Assembly: GCA_000499405.2 (NCBI GenBank)
Contig: HG738138.1
Coordinates: 11,587,208-11,651,207, forward strand
Direction: 5' to 3'
Length of the DNA: 64,000 bases
Source: Onchocerca volvulus
Taxonomy: Eukaryota; Nematoda; Chromadorea; Rhabditida; Onchocercidae
Shown here: positions 1 to 13,880 of the stretch, piece after piece
Layout: each line of letters starts with the position of its first letter
How positions within the stretch are numbered: the first letter of the stretch is position 1
Notes under the pieces: generated by a model
Databases searched by the model: none
Told to the model about the DNA's origin: nothing
What the model saw: the letters and a program-made list of their open reading frames with translations, nothing else
Translations under genes and position numbers: made by a program

Positions 1-886
1 TTATGCATGTTAGAAATTTGTTTTTTAAAATTTAGTTTAAAATTTATTAAAATTATAGTAAACTTTTCATGTTCTCTTCTCATTCATCTTCTGTTTTTTT
101 ATTTCTTTTCGTTATCCTTTTTTTTTCTTTGCGCCTTATAAGTTTTGCGACGAAAATGATATTCGCTTGCATTCATCCAGATTAAGTTTCAAGTACCACA
201 AACTTTTGATATTTTAGCTATACTATTTATTTGGATAATAAATACACATTTTACTTCTATTTTGCATAGATGACAAATTATAATTTGATACACTTACAAA
301 ATCTACATATAAATTATGTTAATTGATGAGGACAAATTACTTCTCTTGCCAAAATCCATGCTTGTTTTTCACTAACAAACAATTCTTTTCGATAAAAAAA
401 AGAAACACGAATGAAAATCTAAGCTATTAGAAAAAAGTGTTTTTTTAATTTTGAAAATTATCTAGTCTTTAAAAAAAAAAAATTTGACCTTCTCAAATGA
501 AAATTCAAAATTTCTTAAATGACAGATTAAAAAAGACATGTTTATTAAAGTGATAACATATTACTGAAACAATTTAGATGAGATAAGATGATCCGTTCTT
601 CATCAAAGATATTCACTTATCAAAAATCCTAAGAAATATATTGAAATCTTAATTTCAGAAATTTTCAAAAATGAAATTGTGCAAAATGAATTTTTTCTCC
701 GTATTTCACATGATTTTGTTCTTTTTGTTCTTATTATCCGGTTGTTGTTGTTTTATAATGTTCTTGGCATGTTTTTGTTTTTTTCGAATATTTACACCTA
801 CTTTTTAAAAATTTCTCTCAACTAAAGATCTTTGCTTGTTTATAGATAAAATGTTTTTTATTCATTGAGTGGGATTTTATTTTCAG
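1..886. other. Intron/left-edge sequence of the RhoGEF gene, no exon seen
   Basis: AT-rich sequence with homopolymers and no reading frame that joins the RhoGEF by splice phase. It ends at a clear acceptor, TTTTCAG, at 880-886. RGS-type RhoGEFs normally carry an N-terminal PDZ domain; none is visible here, so those exons probably lie to the left of the window. Confidence 0.6.
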
Positions 887-3800
887 CTTGAAGCTCAGGG
901 ACCCTTCTTAAATTTCGCTGACCTCAAAACGCGCCCGGCTCATCTGGCCGCTTTTATCAACTATCTCTTAGCAAACGCCAATCCAAGCAGTGTAGTATGA
1001 TTTTAATCGCTTTCTATAAATAATGAAAATTTCAATTTTATTTTTTATTTGCATTTTCCATTATAAATTAACTTTTTTAATCATATATTTATAAAAGATT
1101 TTTAATTGTTCATTTATATTTGTAATCAATTATTTATAAAAAATTTAATTTCTAAGAAATTTCAGTTTTTTTATCTGATTACGGACGCTTATCAAAATTC
1201 ATATGCTGCTCCAAAAGATTTACGAAAATGGGCCTATGAAATTTTTTCTACCTTTCTGATACCGAACTCTCCGCTCTCCTGGGACAATATTGATCAGTCA
1301 TTGATTCAAAGCATAGATAAGGTTTGGTTTCTTTTTTTTTTTTTTCAATCATATGATTTGTGAGCTTTCTTTTTTTCTTAAACTTAATTTTGATATTTGA
1401 AAACTGATATAGTTCTATTTAGGTATTGGCAGCAACTGTGCATGCAACGGATAATGATATAGATCAACTTATAATGATATTTAGTTTAGCGAGAAAGAAA
1501 TCGCTTGATGATATCAATGAACATCTAGCTGATTTTCGTCAAAAACGTCTCATAGGTTCTTAATTTGATGCAGTTATTTTCGGTTAATGCAAAAAAAAAA
1601 AGCTAGATGAGTTATACATTTCGAAAAAGATGAATTACAATTTTTAGGCTTCATAAATCGCAACAAATATGCGAAAACGCAATTCATTACTTCCAAGATA
1701 TGGACGTATTTCTGAATTTACTAGTCAGTCGAGATTATTCTATTATTATTCTCATATATTATTTAACATTCTTCCCCTTTCTTTTGTAGCAGAAAAGTCT
1801 CGATCTATATTTCCAATATTTCCAATTTTGTTGAATCTAATTTGGGATTATCACTCTTTGATAACTTCTTCGAAATTTTCTATTGTATTAATTAAATATA
1901 TACATGGACATTCTAGAAATTTAGAATCCCTAAAGCGGTAAATGCATACTTTTGAAATTCTATTTCGTTAGGAAAAGCAAACCGACTGACATCATTTTGT
2001 TATATAATTAATAAAATGATATAAATCAGATAAATTTCCTTAAAATTTGATTTTGTTACGCATTTAGCAAAACAACGTATATCAGATAGATTTCCTTAAA
2101 ATTTGATTTTGTTGCATTTCATCAAATAAATTCACAATTTAGCACAAGCTTCATTTAGATACATATTTTGCATTCTTTTTTTGCCTTTCTTCTCTAACTT
2201 TCAAAAATAAACAAATAAATTTTTACTGGGACAAATGCAATTTTACTAAAATTATCGGGTGAAGCTTCCAGTAATTGTAGCGAAGAAAAAAACGAATGAA
2301 GTTTAAAAACTTCTTGGAAATCTTTTTCTTTTTTAAAATTTATAAGCTTTCTAAAGGAAGAAATTTAAATTTTTAGGACTGGGAAGTTTATTTGATGCAA
2401 ATCAACTGGCGTATATAAGCAAGGGTGATACAGCAATGGAAACACGGGTAGGAGAAGCGATTCTAATTCGTTCGTTGGAAAATATGTTGAATTCGGTCAA
2501 TCAGGATTTAGAAAATTGTGAATCACGATCGTTAGCCATTATTTCTGCTTTAGCTACAGTCGTAAAGGTAAATTTTGAAAATCAAGTTTCTTTTTAAAAT
2601 ATATTTTTCGAAATGTTAAATTTTGCCTATACTCTTTGTTTCAGTTGAAATTTTGTGAGTCTATTATAACACATACCGGATTAGATGTTTACTTCCGATT
2701 AGTTTTACTTTTTAGAATTTCCCGTGAAAAAAGCTACAGATATTTAGTTCACTTAAAAGCGGTTTTTTACAAAGCACACATCGAAATTTCGTTTTTTTTT
2801 TTTTTTTTTTTCTAATTGAAAATTTTTCGAATTTAGATAGCATTTGGCACTTTTTAGTAGATGACACAATGTTTGACACTTTATTTTTTCTTTCTTGACT
2901 CAAATGAGTGAAATTGATGCTGTCTTCTCTATTCCAAACTCATATTATTTACATTTTCCTGATTCTTTCCCGATGATGACAAGCTCTTTGTCATCCGTTC
3001 ATATGCCTTCTTTTTCAACCTATAACTTATTTCTTCGATTTTTAACGACCCCCTGCAATAACTTTTGAATTTTATGATGAAATAGAAAATTTTCGAATAT
3101 AATTGACGAAATAAATGATGAATCATTTTCAGGTTGTTTTGAATATGCGATCTAATACAAATGAGAAAATCCTGGATCGATGTCCAACATTTGTTACCAA
3201 GGATAAAGTTGGTATGTTCAGGATGAAAATGGCAACTAAACGATCAATTCAGGTCAAAGGTCATCAATTTATGTTAAATGCTGTCAACCTGACCGTTTAC
3301 TGTTATCAATGTCGCGATGCTGTATGGGGAGTTAATGCTCAAGCTTATTTTTGCCAAAGTAATCATTCCACCAAATATTATCCAAGTTATGAAATCAATT
3401 TATTTGAAAAAATTATAGCTATGAAGAAATTTCAATAAAAATTTTCTTTCCAATCATTTTTCACATATTTCATGTTTCACATGAGCTTATTGTAGGTAAA
3501 ATCTGATAATAAATATTTTCAGATTGTGATGTTGTCGTCCATAAGCAGTGTACCTCTTCCCTTCCTGATCATTGTTATCCGGCAATTCAAAAGAAAACCG
3601 AATCGAATAAGACGAAGCGTACTGGTTCAGCTGGTAAATCTGAGATGGAATTGTTCGAAGGTACTAGCTCTTTAGCAGATCAAACGCATTCAACATCAAT
3701 TATTACCGACAAGGTTTGTTACGACGAAAATTTAGACAAATTAATGCTATTATTTAGATCCTTCGAATTTTATCTCTCTGTTGTATCTTTAATCCAGTGA

Positions 3801-6800
3801 TAATAGTTTTAGGAATTACAAAGAGTCGATAATGTTAAATCTACGTCCTCAGATTCTGGAATTGGTACGGATATGGAAAAGCCAGTATCTCGATCACAAA
3901 GCATGCGTTCTCGGGTTAATTGATATTCTTACATTAAAATTCAAAAAAATTTTTGAGAATCATCCTGTCTATTTATCTTAATACAGCCTGATGAAATGCA
4001 CGATGATCGACGTGGTCGATCAGCATTTTCGTGGGGAGGCGCATTAGCACCACCAGAAGAAGGTGAAGAACGTCCGCGGCGGGCACGAAGTGATATGGAT
4101 AGCGAAGATAAAGCTTCACCCGTTACATTGACTAGATGTCCACTTGATGCTGTTTCGTTGTCAGGTGAAACTATCATACAGTTTGCGATACGTGAATTCT
4201 AATGGAAGTTGTAAAAACTAGAGACTTTTATCCCGTTATTTGATTCTTCCAGTGTTAACATGATTAATTTTGAAAAAACCTATAGAAAGCTAGTGAATTC
4301 AGGAAGTTCGTCGGTATCGCATGCTTCCGGAGGTGATGAGGAAGTTCGTCGATTGATGGATAAAATTGAGAAGAATTCGCTTCTTGATGGGGATAGTGAT
4401 CTAGAGGTTATTCATCTTTATTAGTATTAAAACTTGATTAATTCTCTCTCGAAACTACAAAGTTTCAAGTTTTAAGTTTTGCGCTTTTGAGATAGTATCA
4501 AGGCAAGTACTTTGAAATGTCACAGTGGTATCTTTGAATTTAATCAGTCTTTTTCTTGTTGTAGATTGAAACTGAAGTACCCTCGCTGGAAAGTTTCGTT
4601 GGATGGGAAATTGTACGACGATTGAAACCAAAAGAAAAGAAGCGGCAGGAAGTTGTCAATGGTTTATACTTTTGATAGATAATTAATAGTAAAACAAAAA
4701 CGGAAAATATAAATTGTTAATTTATTTCAACTTATATCCTTACATAAAATATTCTTGAATCTTTATTGAACATATCTGTCATAAATAAATTTGTTATTAT
4801 TTCAATGTTATATTCCATTCAAAAATTTCACAGTAATTGTAGTGCTGTCATTATCGAAGGTTTTTTTCTTTTATATGTATTTTGTACTAATTTGACTTTC
4901 ACATAAACGTAAATGTCTTCATGTACTATCCAATGTTTTATTCAAAATGAATGTCATTTGTAGAACTTTTTCATACGGAAAGAACTCACGTGAGAAATTT
5001 GAAGATACTTTACAAAGTATTTTACAAACCAATGATTCTGCAAAGCATTGTACCTCCAGAAGTTGTCAAGTTATTCTTTCCTAATCTCGAAGAGCTTCTG
5101 GAAGTGCATGGCAACATGTCTAGGTAATGCGTTTTTTTTTTTTTGCAACTAAGATGATTTTCACTGCGTATTGCTTATGATTTATTCATTATTTTGAAGT
5201 AAGCATAAAAGTTGTTGTTAAAAGCAGAGAGAATAGTAGATCTTTTATTATAGATAGAAACGATTTCTGATAATATTACCGAGAGCCTTTTAATAGAGCT
5301 TATTCAAGTAAATCATCATTAATTATGAACAATATTGATATTGTATCATTTCAGGATGATGAGGAATATGGTAGAGGAATGGAAACGAGATTGTAATTTG
5401 AACGGTTTACTGGGTGATGTTGGCTTGTTGATGGAAGATCTGTTCGACGGAGAAAATGGTATGAAACTTGTGGAAGCAACTGCAACCTTTTGCCAACATC
5501 AGCAGCATGCATTAGATATCCTAAGACAACGGTATTTTTTCTTTTTTTTTTTTTCTTTTTTTTTTTGATGAGAATCATTGTTAGACAATTTTATAAATCA
5601 ATAAAATGAATTTAATTAGGTGTAAAAAGGAGAAAGACGATCAGTTGAGTAGATTTTTGATCGAAGCTGAATGCAATCCTTTATGTCGCAAGCTACAACT
5701 GAAGGATATGCTTCCTGTTGAAATGCAGAGGCTTGTCAAGTATCCCTTACTGTTGGAGACTATCGCCAAGTATACACAAGAACCATCTGAGGAGCAAACG
5801 AAAATTCTGAACAGTGTCAACTCTGCAAAGAGGATACTTTCAGGTTTCTTTTTCGAGTCATTTCTCCATTAAATTTCGTCCGAAACTAACTTTTAGATTT
5901 TTTGAAAAAAAGAAGAACGATCAGTTTTGCGAGAATAATAAATATCGACTCTTGCTCTTCCTATATTATAAAAATTAATTTCCTACAAATTTTATTTTAG
6001 CAGTGAATACGGCGAAACGAAATGCCGAAAATTTGAGAAGATTAGAAGAATTGCAGAAGCGTTTGGTTACAACATCTTACGATCGTGAAAACTTCGGCAA
6101 TGACTTTCATTCCTTCAATCTCACACAGTATGTTCTTTTTTTGCATGAATACTTGAAATTATTTTGAAACTGTATCATTTGATATGAACCGGGTGAATTT
6201 TATTTGTAGCTACAAGCTAGTTCATGATGGTCCTATGACTTGGCGTTGTAGCCGAAATAAAATGATCGAACTGCATGTTGTACTTCTCGAAAATGTGCTA
6301 ATATTGCTTACAAAAACGGGTGATGGGAACAAATTACTGTTGAAGGTTCAGGTATCAATCTTTTGGTCGGAATTCTAAAATACTAATTTTATCAATGCTT
6401 CAAGTAAATTTTTCAATGTCAAATTGAGATTCGTAATAGTTTAAATTATAGTATAACAACAGTTCAAGATGAATCAAGGCTTTCGAACATATATAGACTA
6501 CAATATTTATCGTTATCCGAATCACGTAATCGTGATTAATAATCTAAAACAATTTAAAATGCCATTTACCTTACATTGACAAAAATCAATTACTATACGA
6601 TGTTGTTAATCAATCGCTTTGCTATCTATCGTTCTCTGCAGTTGAATTTGATCATATCATCAAAAATAAACGATGCAATTGAGAAAAGAGAAAACAAAAA
6701 TTTTTGGCAAAACATATGAGATACTAACATATATGAAAATCTTGAATTGAATGATTGATTGAACAAAGTCATATGGTATCCATTCGTAAACTTATTGAAT

Positions 6801-9061
6801 TAGAGACCATCTGGAAAAATCAATTTTTTTAAAATTTTTCTAATTCGAACTTTTTTCCTTGAAAAAAATGTGTTGGATAACATTTAAAACACTAATCTTT
6901 TAGTTTTATTTACCTTCTCAGTAAATCATTTTAGTAAGGTTTTAGGAGCCGTCAAAAGATACACGATGGTCTCCTCTTTTGCCTTTGGCAACGTTGATTG
7001 CCAAGGAAAAAGCAAATGATAAGAGAGCTTTATTTATTGTAAATACTGTGGAACACGGTGCGCAAATCTATGAATTGGTTACTACTACTGCAACCGAACG
7101 GAAAACGTACTTCTTTTTCTTTTTAAATGAAAATTGATTGGAATATGAACCAATTTTAATTATATCAGTCCTGGATAATGTGACGATTGAATATACTTTG
7201 ATTTTTATAAAATTTATGAGAAATAATTTCAACTAATGCTAACTTAAGTTTAAATGTGTATAGATCTATACATAGATTAATTGAGTGGATGTAGTATTAA
7301 TTTTAATGTTTTTGTTGTCTGGATAACTTGTAATCATTTTTCTCATGCAACTACCTCAATTGTGAGAGATATTGAACGATCTTTAAGTTTCGTGTATAAA
7401 CGATCAATTATGATGTCGTAATATTTTAGGAAAGTTTTCTTCTTGTAGATTTAAAGAAAGTTTAGTGATTTTCAGATGGTTCAAACTGATCTCGGATCAA
7501 ATTGATCTCGTCAAATGTGAAAATATCAACGCACAGCCCAATATCGCGTAACTACTACTATTTTGGTTCTATGATTATATTTGATAGCTTATTACTCTTT
7601 TCATAATATCCGGAAAGAATAATTTTTGGATTTTTAGCTCATTTGGTATGAATGCAACAGATAACGGACAGTATAATAGGGGAGATACGGAATTCTGTGA
7701 ACGAGCACAAATTTCAACTCATCCACGACTTGTTAGTGCTAATGAAATAACGATACAGCAGCCAACGATCTTGGAACACGCTCGGCCAATCTTAATTCCC
7801 ACGGAACGATTACGACGTAATGATGAATTAATCGTGAAAGCTTTGCTTGATAAGCAAACAATATTGGCGGAATTTCTTCCTGGATCAAATGTTTGTTTAT
7901 TTACTTCTTTTAATATACATTTAAAATCTTTATTTATGTATACATTTATTCATCTGTTGCATTTTTTCATTATAATAACGAAACTCTCAAATTTTATAAA
8001 ACCTAATTTATCTTATTTTGCACTTTATTTCTTTTTCGATGGTCATAAAATTGAAACTCTTTGTGCTAAATATAGGAAATCCAACAATTTCATTATTCCT
8101 TTTTTTTTGTTCTTTTGTTAGAAGAATAATCTTGCCGAATTGGAAAAATTAGCGGAACAGCTAACGGGTATGGCTGCTGCGGAATTAAAACAACGAGATG
8201 GTCAAGAATTAGCGATGAGTGCAATCGTACACGGGAATCGCTTACTTGATGCAATAAATCAAGGTTAATTTTTGTGCTTTTTTTTTTTTTTTTTCTATTT
8301 ATAAATGGCAAAAATGATTTTTTTCTCACATTTCTGATTTTTGACAAACTTTCAAAAGCTTAAAGTCAAAATATTCATGCAGATCGATTTCCTGATTTTT
8401 GGTCTTATTATTTATGGGTTTATCCAATCAGAAATTCTTCATCTGACGCATGAAAATTTCACGCTGCAGTTTAACAAATGGACTGATTTCATTTATTTGC
8501 CCATCAAAAAAAAACATTGAAGGTCTGAGTGCGCGCAAAGATACGGATAACTCAAATAGTGGTACTGTGCTGCTTAAATTGGACAATGTTGAAAAGGATG
8601 TGCCGACAGTTGCATGCTATAAGTTAACCGCCATCGCAGCACCCTTAATGAATCATCTGAAAGCACTGATGCAAGTCATTCAAGATCAGCAGAATGAAAT
8701 CAAAACGATCAAACAGCAACTTCATCAATACAAAGTATTGTTTCACAATTTTGATTCAGTAAAAAATTAATTATGATCTTGGATTAATTTCAGTCTTATC
8801 ACAACGATTTCATTCTGTCAAGTGAAATTTGTGATAATATTCGAAAAACAAAAAATAGTACCATATTTCTTCTAGGAACTTGCAATCGGTACGAATCAAA
8901 CCGACAGTGAGGAAACGGTAGCGGAAAGTACTGACTGTAAACAGGTAATATCTGATGCGGAAGCGGAAAGACGTAAACGGTTACAAACTAAACGACAGCG
9001 CAATACGGCAGTTACCCTTTCGGCAGCATCCATACATCCTCATTCTCCAACAAATAGCTGA
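887..9061 (+). CDS. rhgf-1: RGS-C1-DH-PH Rho guanine nucleotide exchange factor (5' partial)
   Basis: Activates Rho GTPases downstream of G12/13-type alpha subunits (family knowledge: LARG/PDZ-RhoGEF, C. elegans RHGF-1). Exons read: 887-991, 1166-1321, 1423-1555, 2377-2567, 3133-3358, 3523-3713, 3813-3914, 3987-4164, 4303-4406, 4565-4661, 4964-5123, 5355-5531, 5620-5843, 6001-6127, 6210-6351, 6946-7106, 7476-7547, 7638-7890, 8122-8263, 8523-8734, 8876-9061. All phases agree, giving 1112 visible residues. Domains by visible residue: RGS-like 1-190 (contains RKWAYEIFSTFLIP), C1 239-288 with exact spacing H-x12-C-x2-C-x13-C-x2-C-x4-H-x2-C-x7-C, DH about 488-705 (starts ELFHTERTHVRNL), PH about 715-855, then a low-complexity tail and a short coiled coil near 1020-1050. 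The N terminus, probably with a PDZ domain, is outside the window. A possible AATAAA lies at 9525. Confidence 0.93.
2025..2118. repeat. Two-copy direct repeat in RhoGEF intron 3
   Basis: A unit of about 32 bp beginning ATCAGATA and ending GATTTTGTT occurs at 2025 and again at 2081, 56 bp apart, with a single difference seen. It lies inside an intron and has no visible function. Confidence 0.7.
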
Positions 9062-12000
9062 TTATGTTTTTCAGGTTCAGTTGCGTTTCCTTAATGTTTT
9101 CTTGAATCTATTTTTTTTTTCTTTTTCATATTTTCTTTCTTCTTTTTTTTTTCTTTCAAATTTCATGGAAATTTCAATCTCAAATTGGCTCTAATTTTTT
9201 GCGGACTCATTGAAACTTTTGTCTGAATAGAGAATTTAAGGGGATACGAGATGAATCATTACATTGAAGGTTTTAATGAGGTTTTTGTGCAGGTTTTTTT
9301 TTTTTTTTTGCTTTTTATACTTAATACAATCGTTTTTTAGAAGTTATTCGTTTTCTTACAGGAATTCTGGGATATTGATTGTGAATATTTTCTTCTTTAT
9401 TCCATTCAGTTTTTCCTGTTCAAATACATGTTCGAAGGAAAAAGTGCTAAGAACTTCTCTTATTAATTATATTAGTCAGAGATCATACCATTGTTCAAAT
9501 TTCTTATTTCCTAAATAATTTTTCAATAAATAGACGAAGAAACCAGCTATATCTACTGTTAATCGGAAGCGATATATTCTTTTAAATTACTCAATTATGT
9601 TAAAAAAAAAAAGAAAAAATCTATGTTTTGTTTTGAATTGCAAAAAATAATATTCCTAATAGTGCTTTTGTTGTTTCTTTTTTTTCATATTACCGGTGTA
9701 AGCAGTAATGTAAAAAATATTTTTCAGCATTCATATATTTTGAAATTTATTTTCCAATCTGTAAATGAAAAAGAAATCTTCAAACATTCAATATCTTTTT
9801 CGCTTCAGTTAATCTTTAGTTCATTTATGATAAATCAGAAGAAATTTCATAGTAACTAGAATAATTTCGACTATTTACCGTGCATAATTTTCATTTTTTG
9901 TTTTGGTTCATTATTATCATTTTATGTTTTGATGCATGAAAAATTGTATGAAATATCAAGCGTTTATTGATTTTATTAAATTGAATTAAAAGAAACTTTA
10001 AACATCAAAATGTGTAATAGGATTTCTTCGTCGATAAGCTTTACTCTTCATATTTGAAAAGACGGTTCTAAAAGTTTCTTGAAAATTCTGTCCAAAATTC
10101 AATGATTTTAAAATTCTGAAAGCGATATTTCGAAAACATATGAAAACTTGTGAATGATCACTTTGTTTTTTTTTTTTTTTTTTTTTCTTCATGAAACATA
10201 AAAATGAACTGTGAAACGTTGTTTGATGTATTTTGTTTAAGCATGATTATGTATGTTACAATAAAATAAATTGGTTTTGTTCATTATTTTTTTTGTTAAC
10301 TGGTTCGTGATTTTTGGTGAACCAGATATAAATTGCTTTTGTCTAGGCTATTATTTTTTCGGATAAATATCAGTAAGTGAATGGATTTGTATTATTGAAC
10401 TGAACTAAAATTGAATTAAAAAATCAGAATATCGTGCAAAAAAACTGTTGAATTTAAAAAAGAGAAAACAATTATTCTTTACTTTTGTAGATATCTTTGT
10501 CTTAGTTAAAAATTTCGAATTTTTGCGAATTTAATCAGAGTTTAACGAGATATAGCTGATATTATTATTGTTGACAAATTCAAGACTGATTTAATTTTTC
10601 CATTTTTAATTATTTAATGAAGCATAGGGAGGACAAAAAATTGCATGAGAAAAGCGAGTCAATTTTTCATATTTATCTTATTCGTGCAAAAGGTTCGTAG
10701 GATATCAATGCAAAATTTCTTTTGTTTTGTACATTAAAAAAAAAAAAAAAAAAAAAAGAAAGAAAATGCATAGTAGAATTTTTTCTAATGGTCGAAAAAT
10801 CGAATAAATAATTTTGGAAACTTACAATTTTAACAAAACTATTATATGCAGTTGAAATTGAACAATTTTATCAATTTTTCATCATTTTAAACAATTGCTA
10901 AGATTTTGTCAAATTTCTTTTGGGAAAAAATTATATCGATATTTTGCTTCTTGATAATTTCGGCATCTTGTGTTTTACTTTGTTATTATTCGCCTTTTTC
11001 TCCCCATTTCCACATTCCTCAGAAAGTAAGGAGTAAGAAAGTAGAAATTGAGAAATTCAGCAATAAAGCTTATTATTGTTTGGAATCAAATAATAAGCAA
11101 ATAAGCGGTCAAATGGACAAAATGTTATTTTTAAAAAATTCCATCCGCCAGCAAGGATTATATATTTGTCAGATATTGTAATTTTGGCATGATATCAAAT
11201 ATATATAAATCATTATTAAAAAAAGGAAATGCTATGACAGAATGAGGAAAAGAATTCAGAAATATTAGATAATGAAAAATAATTCTGTTGTAGTTGGGAA
11301 ATTGAATGAAATATATCAAATTTAGGAAGATGAAAGGTAAGAGAGAATATTCTCAGCAACATAATTATTAATATTAATAATATTATTCATCCATTATTTC
11401 AATGCAATTTAAGGGGAAACTTTTTCAAAGCTTTCACTTTCCATGATTTTTTGTTATGTATTTGCAGAAATTTCGGTCTAATTTCCGGTATTTCTCAAAG
11501 ATTTGTTAAAAAAAAAAAAAAAAAAAAAGAAGACAGTTATCCGGTTTAAATAAAACAAATGCAAATTGACAGTTCTCTCTCCAGCAAAATTTCATTATAA
11601 ACTTTTACTTCTAATTTCATCTAAATTAAACGAAATTTTGAATTTTAAACATTCATGAAACTAATCTGACTTCATTTCTTTACTACTTCAATTTACCAAT
11701 TTCTTTGTTGGTCCTTTTTTTTTTATCACTTTATATTCGTGCTGTCATTGGCCTAATTTCAAACAAGTGTCCAATCATTCGATCGCACTGCTAATGGTTA
11801 AAATATAATTCCTCAAAATTTCTGCAGCAAGTTCTTAGTGATTTCAAGAAACCTTTCTTGAATTGTAATTTTCTCTTACTTTTCAAAAGGACACGTCATT
11901 ATTGAATTATGGAAGGGAAGAAAAATGTGATAAACTTTTTGAACTTTCTCCTTTAAATGTCATCAATGACTGTTTTACTAAATGCTGCAACAGAGATCGG

Positions 12001-13759
12001 AATATTGTGCGATAAAGAGATCTGTTAGGATAACAGCTAAATAATTGAACTGAAAATTAAAATTTAATGCGACCGAAAATTGTGATCAGAAATTTTATGC
12101 AATATCGTAGACAAGATTGAATAATTTAATTACGGTTTGAAAGTCAACTGGAATTTTATCTACTCCAGGAATTTAATTTCTCCGTTCAAAATTATTTTTC
12201 TATTTATCCGTTTTTATTAGAGATATCATATAAATTACAATATTTCAAATTTTTGAGCAAAACATTCGTTTCTATCATATTAATATTAGTAAATAAATAA
12301 TTATATAAATTTCAAATTATAATTTATCCACGCATGTTGGAATCAATAAACATGCTTACGTTTATTTTTTTACGTTTAGATAAACGCTATAAATGCATGG
12401 AATCGAAGTTAAATTTCACATAACAGCTGACAATCATAAAATAAGCTAAAAGTGAAAAGTGCTTCTGTTGCGTGAACAGTTGTGTAAGTGTTTTATTCAA
12501 ATTATTCGCAGTCTCTTCTACTATTATCAGTTGGCTGACGAATTAATTAATTATCCTGTCGCATAAGATTCAATTTCAAAATTCAGATCGAAATTTCGGT
12601 TATAATTTTTCCAAGGGAACAAAAGACTGGGTGGGAAAAAAAAAAGAAAGATAAATATTTTCGTACATATTTTCTTTCGTACGTATTTCTTACCTGAATT
12701 ACCGTTATCATGGATGAAAACCGTTTCGTAAATACCAATTATTTTTCTTTTCAAATTATTATTAACATGATCTTCATCACGTAAGCAACGATATCATTTC
12801 TTTCAAATTATCGATATTATGATTTTCAGTCGGTGAATATGATAAATTCTTTTTAAATTATCGCTCTCATAATTTCCATCGCAAAACTATCATACATTCT
12901 TTCTTTCAAACGAAAATATTTTGTCTATTGAAGCTTTTGGTTTGGATGAAGAATTCGTCCAATAATATAACTGTTGGATAATCAATATATTAATCATTTT
13001 TTTTTTTTAAATAGAATTTTTGCAATGCTTGTAAAATATGATATCATCCCAGTATCGCAAATGCAGCAGTTCAATAAACATGATTTTCACATCAAGATTG
13101 TTTCATTCCCATGTCATTTAGCAGCGAGAGAAAAAAAAAATCAACTAAAATTTTCGTATATTTGCTATCCACTTCTTTTTTTATTAATAAAAATTTTTGA
13201 CCTTGAAATTTGAAGTTTTCAGTTATTCTGAATTTCTTTTTTATTCTTCTCGCATTCATCCATTTCAATAGCAACAAAGAAGAAAAAGAAAAAAGAAAAA
13301 ATGGCAAAAGTGAAAATTGATATTATTGTTCATCTTTGTAAATTTTCATAAGTTTGAAAAAAAAGCTTTTCGTGACAGCAGCGCTTGTTTCTACTTTTTA
13401 AGTAAAAGTAGAAAAAAAAGTGATTTTTGTCTTTTCAAGCTTTAAAAAATAACAGATTTTAAAACGAAATACCAGCCTCATCTACAATGCTTATCTCAGA
13501 AACGTTCTGCATTTTCTAAATGCCACTGATTTCAATCCGAAACTTGAAGAGAATTAAAAATTTTAAAAATTACGACAACTTATTGAAAAGACAATTGAGA
13601 ACATTCAGCATGATATCTGGGAAGGTAAACTAACTGACTTCAACAAATCACTAATTCAAATTCTTTTTTAAGCCATCTGAAAAATATGTTTGAATTCATA
13701 TAACTATGAAAAATTGTCTCTTGTATATCACGTAATGCTATCTTGAATTCCTTTTCAAT

Positions 13760-13880
13760 TCCTTCACTCCTCTTCTCCTCCTTCCTCCTCCTCGTCCTCC
13801 AACTCCCACTTCAAATTTTCTAAACAACCTGTTTTACCTCCTACCTTTTTCTCCCCTCTCTCTCCACTATTCTCCTACTT
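13760..13880 (+). repeat. Polypyrimidine (CT-rich) tract
   Basis: The + strand is almost purely C and T for most of this stretch (runs such as CTCCTCCTTCCTCCTCCTC), with higher C content than the surrounding AT-rich DNA. It could form triplex or slipped structures, or be a relic of a simple repeat. No transcript signal is evident. Confidence 0.6.

Noticed and set aside
3941..4202. Minus-strand frame 3941-4177
   Set aside because: Antisense shadow of the RhoGEF exon at 3987-4164, which fits in phase with its neighbours.
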